Below, in pieces: positions 22,780 through 31,761 of a stretch of DNA of 37,400 bases; the first letter of the stretch is position 1; each line of letters opens with the position of its first letter. Both the position numbers and the translations under genes were made by a program. The notes below the pieces were generated by a model. The model was not told where the DNA came from. It ran no database searches and worked only from the letters and a program-made list of their open reading frames with translations. Origin of the DNA: Verrucomicrobiota bacterium (GTDB taxonomy: Bacteria; Verrucomicrobiota; Verrucomicrobiia; Limisphaerales; UBA1100); the NCBI GenBank assembly GCA_030747505.1, contig JASLKQ010000028.1, forward strand, positions 1 through 37,400. Direction: 5' to 3'.

Positions 22780-23933
22780 CTACGCCTTAGGTCGGCCACG
22801 CATTCAACATGTTGGGTTTGGGGAAACATGTCCAATGGGGTCACCTTCTCGATTTTATATCCATTTTCACAGAGCCATTTAAGGTCCCGGGCAAGGGTGG
22901 CCGGATGGCAGCTCACATAAATAACCTGCTGTGGGTAAGCTTTGGCAAGCATGTCCAGACCTTCTTGATGGCAGCCCTTTCGCGGTGGGTCCAGGATAAT
23001 GGTGGTTTCCTCTGCCGGGAAACGTTTTAGTAGTTCATCCATGTGCTCCTCGGTTTTACCCAATAAGAATTCACCGTTACTCAAACTTCGGGCTTCAAGG
23101 TTTTTGCGTGCGGGAAGAATGCATTGTTTATCAATGTCAATGCCCACAAAACCTTCCACCAAATCCGCTAATGAAAGGCTGAAAAACCCAATGCCACAGT
23201 AGGCGTCCACAAGATATTTTGAGCCTGAGTCGATTAGGCAGTCTCTTACGGTATTTACCAGTTCAGGCAGGAGGTGAAAGTTGTTCTGGAAAAATGAGTC
23301 ACGGTGCATTTCCCAATCATCGGGCATCATTCGCAGAACAACTTTCTGCATGTTGCGCGGCGGTGGGTTCTCGCGGAGCTCAGCGAGCTGATGATTCAGG
23401 GCGTGTTCGGCGATGTGACATTCCTGCAGATCCACCACAAGGCGGCTGTCCCAATGCAGGAATCCATAGACTGCGCGTTGTTCGATTTTATTCCATTGCC
23501 GGCGCACCATGATCCGATTCCGGTAATTATAGGGTTCAGGGCAGGGGATAAGGTTTTTAACAAGTTCCTTGCTTAGCCCCCCAATTCTTTCAAACAGATC
23601 ACGAACCTGTGTTTCTTTTATACGTTGCTGGGTTTCATACGTGATGTGCTGGTATTGGCAGCCACCGCAGGTGCCAAAGTGCCCGCAACGTGGCTCCACC
23701 CGTTCGTCTGAAGGCTTCAGGATTTTTATCAGTTTGGCGCGACCAAAGGCCTTTTTCATTTCAGTGATCTTCACCAGAGCTACCTCGCCTTTGATTACGA
23801 ATGGGACGAAGATTACGAAGTCCTTAATTCTTCCGACGCCTTCACCTCCAAATGCCATATCGTCGATTTCCAGCTCAATCTGGTCGTCGATTTTGAGAGG
23901 AGGATTTTCAGTATTGGAAACAGTATCTTCCAT
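22776..23933 (-). CDS. rlmD: 23S rRNA (uracil-5-)-methyltransferase, RlmD/RumA family
   Basis: The 385-residue enzyme has an N-terminal TRAM domain (about 12-75), an iron-sulfur motif C83-x5-C89-x2-C92 with a later cysteine in QECHIAEH, and a SAM-dependent methyltransferase domain. Diagnostic blocks are FFQNN, DAYCGIGFFSLSLA, IILDPPRKGC and YVSCHPATLARDL with the catalytic cysteine. The ATG at 23933 gives a good N-terminus; a TTG 12 nt upstream is less likely. The RumA/TrmA family methylates U1939 or U747 of 23S rRNA or U54 of tRNA; the [4Fe-4S] cysteines point to an RlmD/RlmC-type enzyme. The exact target is not certain. Confidence 0.9.
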   Translation of the reverse strand: MEDTVSNTENPPLKIDDQIELEIDDMAFGGEGVGRIKDFVIFVPFVIKGEVALVKITEMKKAFGRAKLIKILKPSDERVEPRCGHFGTCGGCQYQHITYETQQRIKETQVRDLFERIGGLSKELVKNLIPCPEPYNYRNRIMVRRQWNKIEQRAVYGFLHWDSRLVVDLQECHIAEHALNHQLAELRENPPPRNMQKVVLRMMPDDWEMHRDSFFQNNFHLLPELVNTVRDCLIDSGSKYLVDAYCGIGFFSLSLADLVEGFVGIDIDKQCILPARKNLEARSLSNGEFLLGKTEEHMDELLKRFPAEETTIILDPPRKGCHQEGLDMLAKAYPQQVIYVSCHPATLARDLKWLCENGYKIEKVTPLDMFPQTQHVECVADLRRS

Positions 23934-23976
23934 TCGGTTTTTCAACCTTGTTCAGGATCGGGTTTTAAGTATGAAG

Positions 23977-25005
23977 CTAGTGCGCCTTCTTCACGTGTTC
24001 ACGGAGCAGATCACGGCCAAAGTCCCCGTTGAAATCGCGCCAGGTTGCGTGGATATGATTGGCTCCGTTCTGCGTGTTGGCATATTCAAGAAGGAAGGTG
24101 GGGCCCTGCACGCGGTAGTAGTGAGGCTCGAAAGCCTTGGTGCTGCCCGCCCAAGAGAAACGAATCTTATCCAGGCCACCCTTTTCAATCTTGCCCCAGT
24201 CTTCCTTGGCCACCACGGCGCGGTGGCGGTTGATGTATTCTTTGATGAGCTTGGTGAGTTGGGTTTGTTGGTCTTTGTTTAGTTCGCCATAGGCGATTCC
24301 GGCATTCTCAAGAGCTTTCACTTCAGGCAGGGCCGAAGTCAGTATATCGCGCGGTGCCTTGTCGGCAATTACTGCCTTATTGGCCTGTTCGGTACTGAGA
24401 GAGTTACGCAGCTTGCGTGCGGCAAATTCCTCCACCTCGAGGGCAATCAACCTCCGGCCAGGCCCAAAGTCGGCTACGGCAGGATTGCTGGCCCAAAAGG
24501 AAGGGACAACGCTGAGCTTGCCGTCAATGATAGTATAGTTGAGTGATACATGATGGCCTTCAAAGCGCCAACCCCAGGTGCCTTTGTTGCTAGGCTTACC
24601 AAAGATCAGAATGTGGTAGGCCTCAGAGTCTCGCACAAAACGGCGATTTTTGCCTTCAAGCACGAAGAGGATGTCCTCAAGAAACATAATGTTTTTCACC
24701 TTAGTATGTCCTGATTCACTCAAAACTGTCTTGAGCAGGGCATGAGTCAGCTGCCGTTGCTCCTTCGTCATCTGTTTGATTTGAAGGCCCTTGCGGTGCC
24801 CGCCTTTGAGCATCTCAGCGGGAATGAAATGCCAGTAGGTTCGTTCCTCGCCGTTGAATTTAAATGTGGCCAGAGATATTTGCTCCTTATCGAGGCTTGC
24901 CAGCAGCGCGTTAGCAGACCTTGCCATGTCTGAGGCAACATCGGCAAAGGATGGGTTGGCTATGAAAAATGCCGCGACTACGGCAAGGAGACGTACGGAT
25001 TTCAT
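23977..25005 (-). CDS. Secreted DUF3500 protein
   Basis: The frame extends upstream, but the ATG at 25005 starts a signal peptide (MKSVRLLAVVAAFFIANPSFAD), giving 342 residues. The blocks RTYWHFIPAEML...RKGLQIKQMTKEQR, then YHILIFGKP and WGWRFEGHHVSLNY, followed by PSFWASNPA, match the DUF3500 family. Conserved histidines and glutamate in the FEGHH segment look like a possible metal or catalytic site. The function is unknown to me. The gene is divergent from ymdB across 76 nt and is not in an evident operon. Confidence 0.85.
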   Translation of the reverse strand: MKSVRLLAVVAAFFIANPSFADVASDMARSANALLASLDKEQISLATFKFNGEERTYWHFIPAEMLKGGHRKGLQIKQMTKEQRQLTHALLKTVLSESGHTKVKNIMFLEDILFVLEGKNRRFVRDSEAYHILIFGKPSNKGTWGWRFEGHHVSLNYTIIDGKLSVVPSFWASNPAVADFGPGRRLIALEVEEFAARKLRNSLSTEQANKAVIADKAPRDILTSALPEVKALENAGIAYGELNKDQQTQLTKLIKEYINRHRAVVAKEDWGKIEKGGLDKIRFSWAGSTKAFEPHYYRVQGPTFLLEYANTQNGANHIHATWRDFNGDFGRDLLREHVKKAH

Positions 25006-25081
25006 GGCCGGTGATTGTGCCGACGATAATATGAATGACAAGCAGATTGCACCAAGCTCCCTCAAGGACTAGAGTCGTCCT

Positions 25082-25867
25082 GTGAAACTGATGTTCATTG
25101 GAGATATCGTGGGTTCGCCTGGCCGCCAAGCGGTTTCGAGTTTGCTTCCAGAGTTGAAGGATCACCACAAACTGGATTTAGTCATTGCCAATGGTGAGAA
25201 TGCTGCTGGAGGAAATGGGATTACCCCTGATACTGCAGCAGAAATTTTTGCGGCTGGGGTGGATGTGGTTACCTGTGGAGACCATTTGTGGGACCAGAAG
25301 GAAGTGGAAACGCTGCTTAATGAGGAGCCGCGTTTTGTTAGGCCAGTAAATTATCCGGCCGGCACGCCTGGGCAAGGCAGCACGGTTATCGAACGCGAGG
25401 GAATGCCCCCAGTGGGGGTTATCAATGCCCAAGGCAATACATTCATGCGCGGAGAATTAGATAATCCGTTTCGTCGGGTTAAGGAGGAGATAAAAAAAAT
25501 CTCGCCCCAAGCCTCGGTAATCTTCTTGGATTTCCATGCTGAAGCTACCAGCGAGAAAATCGCCATGGCCCGGATGTTGGATGGAGAGGTTACTGCGGTA
25601 ATTGGTACCCACACGCATGTGCAAACATCCGATGAATTCATTTTTCCTGGGGGGACCGCGTTCCTTTGTGATGTTGGTTTTACTGGCCCTCATGATGGAG
25701 TGTTGGGGCGGGACTGGGAGCCAGTTGTGGAGCGGTTTCTTACCAGTCAGCCCCGCCGATTCCCAGTCGCTAAGGGCAGGATTTTACTTCAAGGGGTCGT
25801 GATCGAGATCGATGGGGCTTCAGGTAAGGCGACTCGAATCGAGCGAGTGAGTGAGCCTTTGAAATAA
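25082..25867 (+). CDS. ymdB: YmdB-family (TIGR00282) metallophosphoesterase
   Basis: A GTG start gives 261 residues. Metal-binding motifs are in family order: FIGDIVGSPGR, IANGENAAGGNGIT, CGDHLWDQKE, FLDFHAEATSEK and GTHTHVQTSD. Bacillus YmdB is a 2',3'-cyclic-nucleotide phosphodiesterase that controls the switch between motility and biofilm, and the active-site residues are conserved here. Whether it has that role in this bacterium is inference. It is followed after 53 nt by the yicC-gmk-coaC group on the same strand. Confidence 0.92.
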   Translation: MKLMFIGDIVGSPGRQAVSSLLPELKDHHKLDLVIANGENAAGGNGITPDTAAEIFAAGVDVVTCGDHLWDQKEVETLLNEEPRFVRPVNYPAGTPGQGSTVIEREGMPPVGVINAQGNTFMRGELDNPFRRVKEEIKKISPQASVIFLDFHAEATSEKIAMARMLDGEVTAVIGTHTHVQTSDEFIFPGGTAFLCDVGFTGPHDGVLGRDWEPVVERFLTSQPRRFPVAKGRILLQGVVIEIDGASGKATRIERVSEPLK

Positions 25868-25920
25868 TAGCCAGTTCTACGCTTTTAAATGATACGGATT
25901 TCTGTCAATTTCTTCCGCTC

Positions 25921-26796
25921 ATGAATTCCATGACTGGATATGGCCGCGGGGAATCTTCTCGCGGTGGTGCTAAGTTTACCGTGGAGATCAGTACGGTAAA
26001 CCGAAAGCAAGCGGAGCTCTCGCTTTATCTTCCGCGAGAACTTGACGCGTTGGAAAGTCGGGTTCGTGACGAGATAAATTCCAAAGTAGCCCGTGGTCGG
26101 ATTGCTGCCCGCGTTCAGTTTTCGGCTAGTTCAACGAGTGGAACTCAGGTTAAAATCGATCACACATTGGCCAAGCAGTATGCCCGTGAATATCGTGCTT
26201 TGGCTGCTGAATTAAAGTTGGAGAAACACATGGGGTTGGACACTATTTTAAGGGCTCCGGGTGTACTGCAAACTACAGAAGACTCGCTGGATGTGGAGTC
26301 GTTGTGGTTGTCATTGCGTGCGGCGGTTCGTATGTCCCTGCGTGAATTGTTGGCGATGCGTGCCAAAGAGGGCGTGAACTTGAAAAAGGATTTACAGAAG
26401 CGAATCAATACGCTTCAAAAATCGGTTAAGGCGGTTGCGAAGCAGGCTCCGAAAACAGCCAAACGTCATCGAGATGCATTATTGGATAGAATAAGCCAGT
26501 CTGGGTTGGATTTGAAACTCGATGATGAGCGTGTTCTTAAGGAAGTGGCCTTATACGCGGACCGCATTGACATAACCGAGGAATTGACGCGCCTCGAGAG
26601 TCATTTCGGCCAGTTTGCTGATTATGCCAAATCAAAGTCCCCTGTGGGGCGTACGTTGGATTTTCTTTCACAGGAAATGAACCGTGAGGTGAATACCATT
26701 GGTTCGAAGGCAAACGATCCTGTTGTCTCACGATTGGTGGTTGCGATGAAAAGTGAACTGGAAAAATTCCGTGAACAGGTTCAAAACGTCGAATAA
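25921..26796 (+). CDS. yicC: YicC-family endoribonuclease-like protein
   Basis: The 291-residue protein starts MNSMTGYGRG, the signature opening of YicC. It has INSKVARGRI and the conserved C-terminal GRTLDFLSQEMNREVNTIGSKANDPVV, with the ELEKFREQVQNVE helix. YicC has been shown in E. coli to act as an endoribonuclease and is often encoded beside gmk. The stop codon TAA overlaps the gmk start by one base (TAATG), so translation of the two is coupled. Confidence 0.95.
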   Translation: MNSMTGYGRGESSRGGAKFTVEISTVNRKQAELSLYLPRELDALESRVRDEINSKVARGRIAARVQFSASSTSGTQVKIDHTLAKQYAREYRALAAELKLEKHMGLDTILRAPGVLQTTEDSLDVESLWLSLRAAVRMSLRELLAMRAKEGVNLKKDLQKRINTLQKSVKAVAKQAPKTAKRHRDALLDRISQSGLDLKLDDERVLKEVALYADRIDITEELTRLESHFGQFADYAKSKSPVGRTLDFLSQEMNREVNTIGSKANDPVVSRLVVAMKSELEKFREQVQNVE

Positions 26797-27389
26797 TGGG
26801 GAGGCAGGGTCAACCGGTATTGTTGGTCTTATCGGGTCCTTCAGGGGTTGGTAAGACCACGGTTGCTCATCGGTTGATGGATGCAAACGGGACCCTTAAG
26901 CGTATCGTGACCTGCACGACTCGTGCTCCGCGTGATGGGGAGCAAGATGGGGTTGATTATCATTTTTTGGATGAATCAGAATTCCTGGAGCGATTGGGTT
27001 GTGGAGAGTTCCTGGAGCATGCAGAGGTATATGGAAAATACTATGGTACGCTTAAATCCTCCGTGCATGACGCTTTTGCTGCCGGGCATGATATATTGAT
27101 TGTAAATGACGTGCAGGGAGCCTTAACACTGAATAAAATAATCAGGGAAGATGCCGTGCTGGGAGGCGCTTTGCAGACGGTTTTTTTGGTTCCAGAAGGA
27201 GTGGAGGAGCTTCGCAAGAGATTGGAATCAAGAGATGAAGATGACAAAAAAACAATCGACGAACGGATGGAAAATGCTGTGGCGGAATTGAAGCAACAGA
27301 ACAAATTTGATCATGTGATTGTAAGTGGTACTCGGGATGAGGATTATGAGCAGGTGCAATGCGTTTATGAGCAGGCAGGAAATCGTTGA
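26796..27389 (+). CDS. gmk: Guanylate kinase
   Basis: The 197-residue enzyme phosphorylates GMP or dGMP with ATP in the cytoplasm. The P-loop GPSGVGKTT is at 14-22, followed by the GMP-binding segment (VTCTTRAPRDGEQDGVDYHFL), EHAEVYGKYYGT, and the lid and C-terminal DEERMENAVAEL-like block (KTIDERMENAVAELKQQ). Length is normal. The stop codon TGA overlaps the coaC start codon (TGATG). No rpoZ lies between gmk and coaC, as it does in many bacteria. Confidence 0.97.
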   Translation: MGRQGQPVLLVLSGPSGVGKTTVAHRLMDANGTLKRIVTCTTRAPRDGEQDGVDYHFLDESEFLERLGCGEFLEHAEVYGKYYGTLKSSVHDAFAAGHDILIVNDVQGALTLNKIIREDAVLGGALQTVFLVPEGVEELRKRLESRDEDDKKTIDERMENAVAELKQQNKFDHVIVSGTRDEDYEQVQCVYEQAGNR

Positions 27390-27958
27390 TGGCGAGGAAG
27401 AAGAACATTGTACTGGGAGTGACAGGCTCGATAGCTGCACATAAGGCGGTGGATATCTGCAGTCAGTTAACCAAAGCGGGAGCAGATGTCCATGTGGTGA
27501 TGACAAAAGATGCGCAGGAGTTTATTACGACGATCCCTTTTAAGACACTTTCGCGGAATCCGGTTATCACCAGTCTTTACGATGAAGAAGAAGGCTGGCG
27601 CCCTGCACATATTCGTCTTGCTGATGAGGCTGACCTCATTCTTGTGGCTCCAGCAACGGCCAACACCATTGCCAAGCTGGCCAATGGTCTGGCTGATGAC
27701 GCCTTGGGGTGTATTGTTCTAGCGGTTGACCCGGGAGTGAAGTTTATCATTGCGCCGGCCTTGAATGGGAAAATGTGGATTAATCCCGCAACACAGGCGA
27801 ACGTGAGGACTCTAATTGATAGAGGAGTCCTGTTCGTTGGGCCAGAAGAAGGAGATCTTGCCTGTGGTGATGAAGACCTGGGTCGTTTGTCGCCGGTAGA
27901 AAAGATCACGGAAGTGGTATTGAAGGCGGTCGACCCTGACCGCTCCGATAAATCATAA
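27389..27958 (+). CDS. coaC: Phosphopantothenoylcysteine decarboxylase-type flavoprotein (stand-alone CoaC)
   Basis: The 189-residue FMN flavoprotein decarboxylates 4'-phosphopantothenoylcysteine in CoA synthesis. It has the opening LGVTGSIAAHKA, the catalytic histidine (H74) in RPAHIRLADEADL, APATANTIAKLANGLADD, the substrate-binding motif PALNGKMW (123-130; usually PAMN-x-x-MW) with NPATQANV, and the active-site cysteine in DLACGDEDLGRLSP. Only this half is present. The synthetase half (CoaB), fused in many bacteria, is not adjacent. PanB of the same pathway is encoded about 8 kb downstream. Confidence 0.9.
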   Translation: MARKKNIVLGVTGSIAAHKAVDICSQLTKAGADVHVVMTKDAQEFITTIPFKTLSRNPVITSLYDEEEGWRPAHIRLADEADLILVAPATANTIAKLANGLADDALGCIVLAVDPGVKFIIAPALNGKMWINPATQANVRTLIDRGVLFVGPEEGDLACGDEDLGRLSPVEKITEVVLKAVDPDRSDKS

Positions 27959-27962
27959 ACGG

Positions 27963-29408
27963 ATGCTTGCTTGGGAAAACATAAAACGGTTTTTAAGACT
28001 GGTTAGCACCTCAACGATTGATCCAGCTGAGCAGTATAGGCGCTTGAAGTTAATGGAGCGCGATATTGGAGTGCCGGTCAAGATCGCGGTGTTGGGGTTG
28101 ATGGCCTATTTTCTTTTCTTTTCAGAGTATGTTGAAGGGAGGGATTTTATCTTACGCGCGCGTGTTAAGGTGGCTTTGGTTCCTGTGCAGCAGTTTTTCT
28201 TGGGGTATGTTGTGGTTAATCTGGGGGCAATTACGTTTCTTTTGATGTTCAATCGCTGGAAGTTACGCGTGGTTCATTGGTTCACCCTGGTGATGAGTTT
28301 TATTGACGCCCTCGTGGTGTCGGGACTGGTGGTGATTACTGGAGGTTTAGATAGTATGGTTTACTGGGTTTTCCTTGTGATGATTATCAGAAATGCAATC
28401 AGTATACCCATTCCTTTTACACAAATATCCATGAATTTGCTGACGACCGGTGGGTATGCTGTGGCGATCGTTATCTGGAAGAGGTTTATTGTTATGGAGC
28501 CAAAAGACAGGCTTCAAACCTTAGACTCACTTAAGCCTCAGGAAGGTCAGCTTTCAGCTGAGGAATTGATTTCATTGATTCAGCCACCTGAACAATATGA
28601 GGGGTCGTTGTTTACGCTTCGTTTGTTTTTTTTGGTGCTAATGACAGCACTATGTTATGGGGTGCAGGTCTTGTTTGATCGAGATCGGCAGGCGCAGAGC
28701 GAATCCAGAGAGTATTCTTTGCGTCGTGAACAATTGCGTTCGACCGGACGTTTGGCTGCGGAAATCGCGCACCGTTTAAAGAATCCCCTGTCGATTATCA
28801 ATAATGCAGCCTTTTCAATGGGGCGCCACCTAAAAGAGGAAGATGGTGGAATGAATAAGCAGTTGAATATGATTCGTGGAGAGGTCGAAAGATCGGATAT
28901 GATTCTTACTGAATTAATGGGTTATGCACGACTTTCTGAAGGGCGTATTGAAAAAATTGACGTCAAAGAAGAGCTGTTAGGAGCGATTGCAGAGGTTTTC
29001 CCCCCGAACCATACATTTCCGATCAAATTGAAAAAGAATGTGTCTGATGTGTTGCCTCCTTTAATGATGCAAAGGGCTCATTTACGTGAGATTATGGTCA
29101 ATTTATTGGTAAATGCCCGTGAGGTTGCCGGTGAGGACGGAAATGTTATAATTTCCTGTTCGCCTTCCCCTAACTACGAAATAGAAATGCGTGTCAAGGA
29201 TTCAGGTCATGGGATTCCTGTTGAACAGCGTGAACAGATATTTGAGCCGTATTTTACAACCAAAAAGAAGGGTACTGGACTGGGTTTGGCTATTGTTAAG
29301 CAGAATACTGAACTGTACGGGGGAGAGATTCGTGTGGAATCCGAGCTTGGCGAAGGTACAGAATTCATTTTAACTTTCCCAACCCGAGTCCTGTCGCGCG
29401 ATAATTAA
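27963..29408 (+). CDS. Membrane-bound sensor histidine kinase
   Basis: The 481-residue protein begins 4 nt after coaC. About six hydrophobic segments fill residues 40-235, without an obvious periplasmic ligand domain, so it may sense a membrane or intracellular signal. The kinase core starts with EIAHRLKNPLSII (H270 phosphoacceptor), then NLLVNAREVAG (N-box), DSGHGIPVEQREQIFEPYFTTK (G1/F boxes) and GTGLGLAIVKQN (G2). This is the HisKA/NtrB-like type. Its partner is the sigma-54 regulator encoded 2 nt downstream. The signal is unknown. Confidence 0.95.
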   Translation: MLAWENIKRFLRLVSTSTIDPAEQYRRLKLMERDIGVPVKIAVLGLMAYFLFFSEYVEGRDFILRARVKVALVPVQQFFLGYVVVNLGAITFLLMFNRWKLRVVHWFTLVMSFIDALVVSGLVVITGGLDSMVYWVFLVMIIRNAISIPIPFTQISMNLLTTGGYAVAIVIWKRFIVMEPKDRLQTLDSLKPQEGQLSAEELISLIQPPEQYEGSLFTLRLFFLVLMTALCYGVQVLFDRDRQAQSESREYSLRREQLRSTGRLAAEIAHRLKNPLSIINNAAFSMGRHLKEEDGGMNKQLNMIRGEVERSDMILTELMGYARLSEGRIEKIDVKEELLGAIAEVFPPNHTFPIKLKKNVSDVLPPLMMQRAHLREIMVNLLVNAREVAGEDGNVIISCSPSPNYEIEMRVKDSGHGIPVEQREQIFEPYFTTKKKGTGLGLAIVKQNTELYGGEIRVESELGEGTEFILTFPTRVLSRDN

Positions 29409-29410
29409 TC

Positions 29411-30847
29411 ATGAAACCTGTGCTTCCTCCTATTCTGATGGTCGATGATGAACCCAACATGAGGGAGACTGTCAGTGAGTTGTTGATGGATGATGATTAT
29501 CTGGTGGACGTTGCTGAATCAGCCGAACAGGCACTGGAAATGCTGTCTGAGCCTGGAGCGGCATATTTCATGATGATTACCGATGGGCGTCTTGGGGGAA
29601 TGAGTGGTTACGAGTTGCTTAAGCGGGCCAAGGAAGAGTGGCCCAATATGCCGGTAATTCTCATCACAGCATTCGCTACACCCAAGTTGGCAGTGGAGGC
29701 GATTCAAAGTGGAGCAGTGGACTATTTGTCAAAACCTTTTGCTCCGGAAGAGCTGCTTCACGCGGTGGCGCGTTGTCGGGAAAATTATGGACTGAAGCAA
29801 GAGAATAAAACGCTTCGGGCCCAGGCCTCAACCAGTAGCCCAATCTACCAGCTTCACCAGATTGTGGGTGATTCGCCAAAGATGGAGGACTTGAGAAAGT
29901 TTATTGAAACTGTTGCTCCCACCGATTCCACGGTTTTGATTCTCGGAGAGAGTGGAACGGGCAAGGAATTGGTGGCCGGATCGATACACCACCTGAGTTC
30001 TCGTCAGGAGAAAAATTATATCCGACTGAACTGTGCGGCCATTCCAGAAAATTTACTTGAGAGTGAATTATTTGGTCATGAGAAAGGGGCCTTTACCGGG
30101 GCCTTGCGAACCAAAACTGGCCGGGTTGAAGAAGCTGATGGGGGAACGATATTTCTGGATGAAATAGGGGATATGAGCCGGCCATTACAGGCGAAACTAC
30201 TGCGTTTCCTTGAGGATGGTTCTTTCACGCGCGTTGGAGGTAATGAGGAAAAACGAGTCAATGTTCGGATCATTGCCGCGACAAACAGGGACATCGTTCA
30301 GGCAATCAAGGACAATGATTTTCGAGAGGATCTCTACCACCGTCTAAACGTGATGCAATTTCGCCCCCCTCCGCTGCGCGATCGAGGACAGGATGTCATT
30401 ACCTTGGCGGAACATTTTTTGGCCAAGAATTGTGAGGATTTGGGACGGGCTTCGCTGAAGCTCTCAAAGGAAGCAGAAAACAAGCTTATGACTCATCAAT
30501 GGCCGGGCAATGTGCGTGAATTGCGTAATGTTATGGAGCGCGCAGCAATTCTCGAAGGGACTGATGAAGTTCAGCCTGAGAACTTGCCTGATTTTGAACT
30601 GGAATCTCGTTTAAGTGGGTCAGATGCTCCTCAATCAGGGGGGGAAATTAATTATGAACTTGGCTTTGCGGAGTCAGTTGCTGTTTTTGAAAGGAAAATG
30701 ATTCAATCTGCTCTGGAGTCGAATCAATTCAACGTGAATCGCAGTGCTGAAATGCTCAAGATGACACGTCACTCGTTGCGCTACCGAATGCAGCAGTTGG
30801 GCTTGGCTAACGCGACCAAGGGTGGTGGCGATAGCGACGATGAGTGA
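29411..30847 (+). CDS. Sigma-54-dependent NtrC-family response regulator
   Basis: The 478 residues show three domains. A receiver (about 8-125) has acid pocket D12/D13 and phosphoacceptor D58, with ITAFATP and KPF (K108). An AAA+ domain has Walker A GESGTGKE (179-186), the sigma-54 contact GAFTGA (226-231) and GGTIFLDEIGDMSRPLQAKLLRFLEDG (Walker B). The C-terminal Fis-type helix-turn-helix lies at about 435-470 (NVNRSAEMLKMTRHSLRYRMQQLG). It activates RNA polymerase with sigma-54 at -24/-12 promoters after phosphorylation. Its end overlaps the squalene/phytoene synthase gene by 8 nt. Confidence 0.97.
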   Translation: MKPVLPPILMVDDEPNMRETVSELLMDDDYLVDVAESAEQALEMLSEPGAAYFMMITDGRLGGMSGYELLKRAKEEWPNMPVILITAFATPKLAVEAIQSGAVDYLSKPFAPEELLHAVARCRENYGLKQENKTLRAQASTSSPIYQLHQIVGDSPKMEDLRKFIETVAPTDSTVLILGESGTGKELVAGSIHHLSSRQEKNYIRLNCAAIPENLLESELFGHEKGAFTGALRTKTGRVEEADGGTIFLDEIGDMSRPLQAKLLRFLEDGSFTRVGGNEEKRVNVRIIAATNRDIVQAIKDNDFREDLYHRLNVMQFRPPPLRDRGQDVITLAEHFLAKNCEDLGRASLKLSKEAENKLMTHQWPGNVRELRNVMERAAILEGTDEVQPENLPDFELESRLSGSDAPQSGGEINYELGFAESVAVFERKMIQSALESNQFNVNRSAEMLKMTRHSLRYRMQQLGLANATKGGGDSDDE

Positions 30848-31730
30848 GGTTTCTGCAGCTGAGTCTGGTGAGCAAATCACTCAACGAAGCGCTTCCAATC
30901 TCGCTTTGTCTTTCGTTGCGCTTGAGAAGCCACGTCGCAGGGCGATGACGACTCTATATGCATTCTGCCGTGAGGTGGATGATGTGGCTGATGAAGAATC
31001 TAGTCCTCTTGAGAGCCGACGTGTTTCTCTTCAGGAATGGCGTGAAGATGTTCAAAAAGCCTGTGAGGGAGGTGTTCCTAGAAAAAGCCTCGTGCTTGAA
31101 TTGCAACCTGTTATCGAGAGGTACGGGTTACAGTTTGAGCACTTCGATGCGCTGATAAAAGGCCTTGAATCTGATTTGGAGCAGGATCGTATAGAGACTT
31201 TTGAAGATCTTGATCTCTACTGTTATCGGGTTGCTTCAGCCGTTGGGTTGCTTAGTGTGGAGGTTTTTGGTTATCGCGATACTGCCTGCCAACAATATAT
31301 GGTCGAGCTTGGTAAAGCTCTTCAGTACACGAATATTCTGAGGGATATCGGAAATGATGCGGAGCGAGGTCGGATTTATATTCCTCAAGAAGCTATGGAA
31401 AGATTCGGGGTCGATCCGCGCTCAATCCTTAGCGGAAAGTACTCAACTGCCTTCTATAATCTCGCAGAAGAAATGTCTGGAATGGCCCGGTGTCATTACA
31501 AAAAAACCGCGGCTTTATTGCCTGATGGTGACCGTCGGTCGATGGTCTCCGGAGAATGTATGGCGGCTGTATACTGGCGGATTCTTTGCGCAATCGAAAA
31601 GACTAGATTTCGTGCGGTTCTTGATCCGAAGCCACTTAAACTCAGCAAAATCACTAAGCTAAGCATCCTGTTCGGCGTATGGACGCGTTCGTTTCTGGGC
31701 TCCTCAAAGCCGAATTACGGACAAGATTGA
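30840..31730 (+). CDS. Squalene/phytoene synthase-family protein (HpnD-like)
   Basis: The ATG at 30840 (overlapping the regulator's end by 8 nt) gives 296 residues. Two aspartate motifs are intact: LYAFCREVDDVADE (D47...D51) and YTNILRDIGNDAERGRIYIP (D169...D173). Both bind the Mg2+-prenyl diphosphate groups. The RDIxxDAxRGRxYxP pattern and short length fit either presqualene diphosphate synthase (HpnD) or phytoene synthase; hopanoid and carotenoid routes cannot be separated from this gene alone. No HpnC/HpnE or desaturase gene adjoins it. The tight link to a two-component system suggests regulation by, or merely coexpression with, the kinase/regulator pair. Confidence 0.85.
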   Translation: MSEVSAAESGEQITQRSASNLALSFVALEKPRRRAMTTLYAFCREVDDVADEESSPLESRRVSLQEWREDVQKACEGGVPRKSLVLELQPVIERYGLQFEHFDALIKGLESDLEQDRIETFEDLDLYCYRVASAVGLLSVEVFGYRDTACQQYMVELGKALQYTNILRDIGNDAERGRIYIPQEAMERFGVDPRSILSGKYSTAFYNLAEEMSGMARCHYKKTAALLPDGDRRSMVSGECMAAVYWRILCAIEKTRFRAVLDPKPLKLSKITKLSILFGVWTRSFLGSSKPNYGQD

Positions 31731-31761
31731 TTTACCGGCCGGTTCTCATTATTCTTTTTTA

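Noticed and set aside
31734-31743. ACCGGCCGGT palindrome followed by a T-rich stretch before dapF, considered as a terminator
   Set aside because: The stem would be only 3 bp around a 4-nt loop, too weak for termination.
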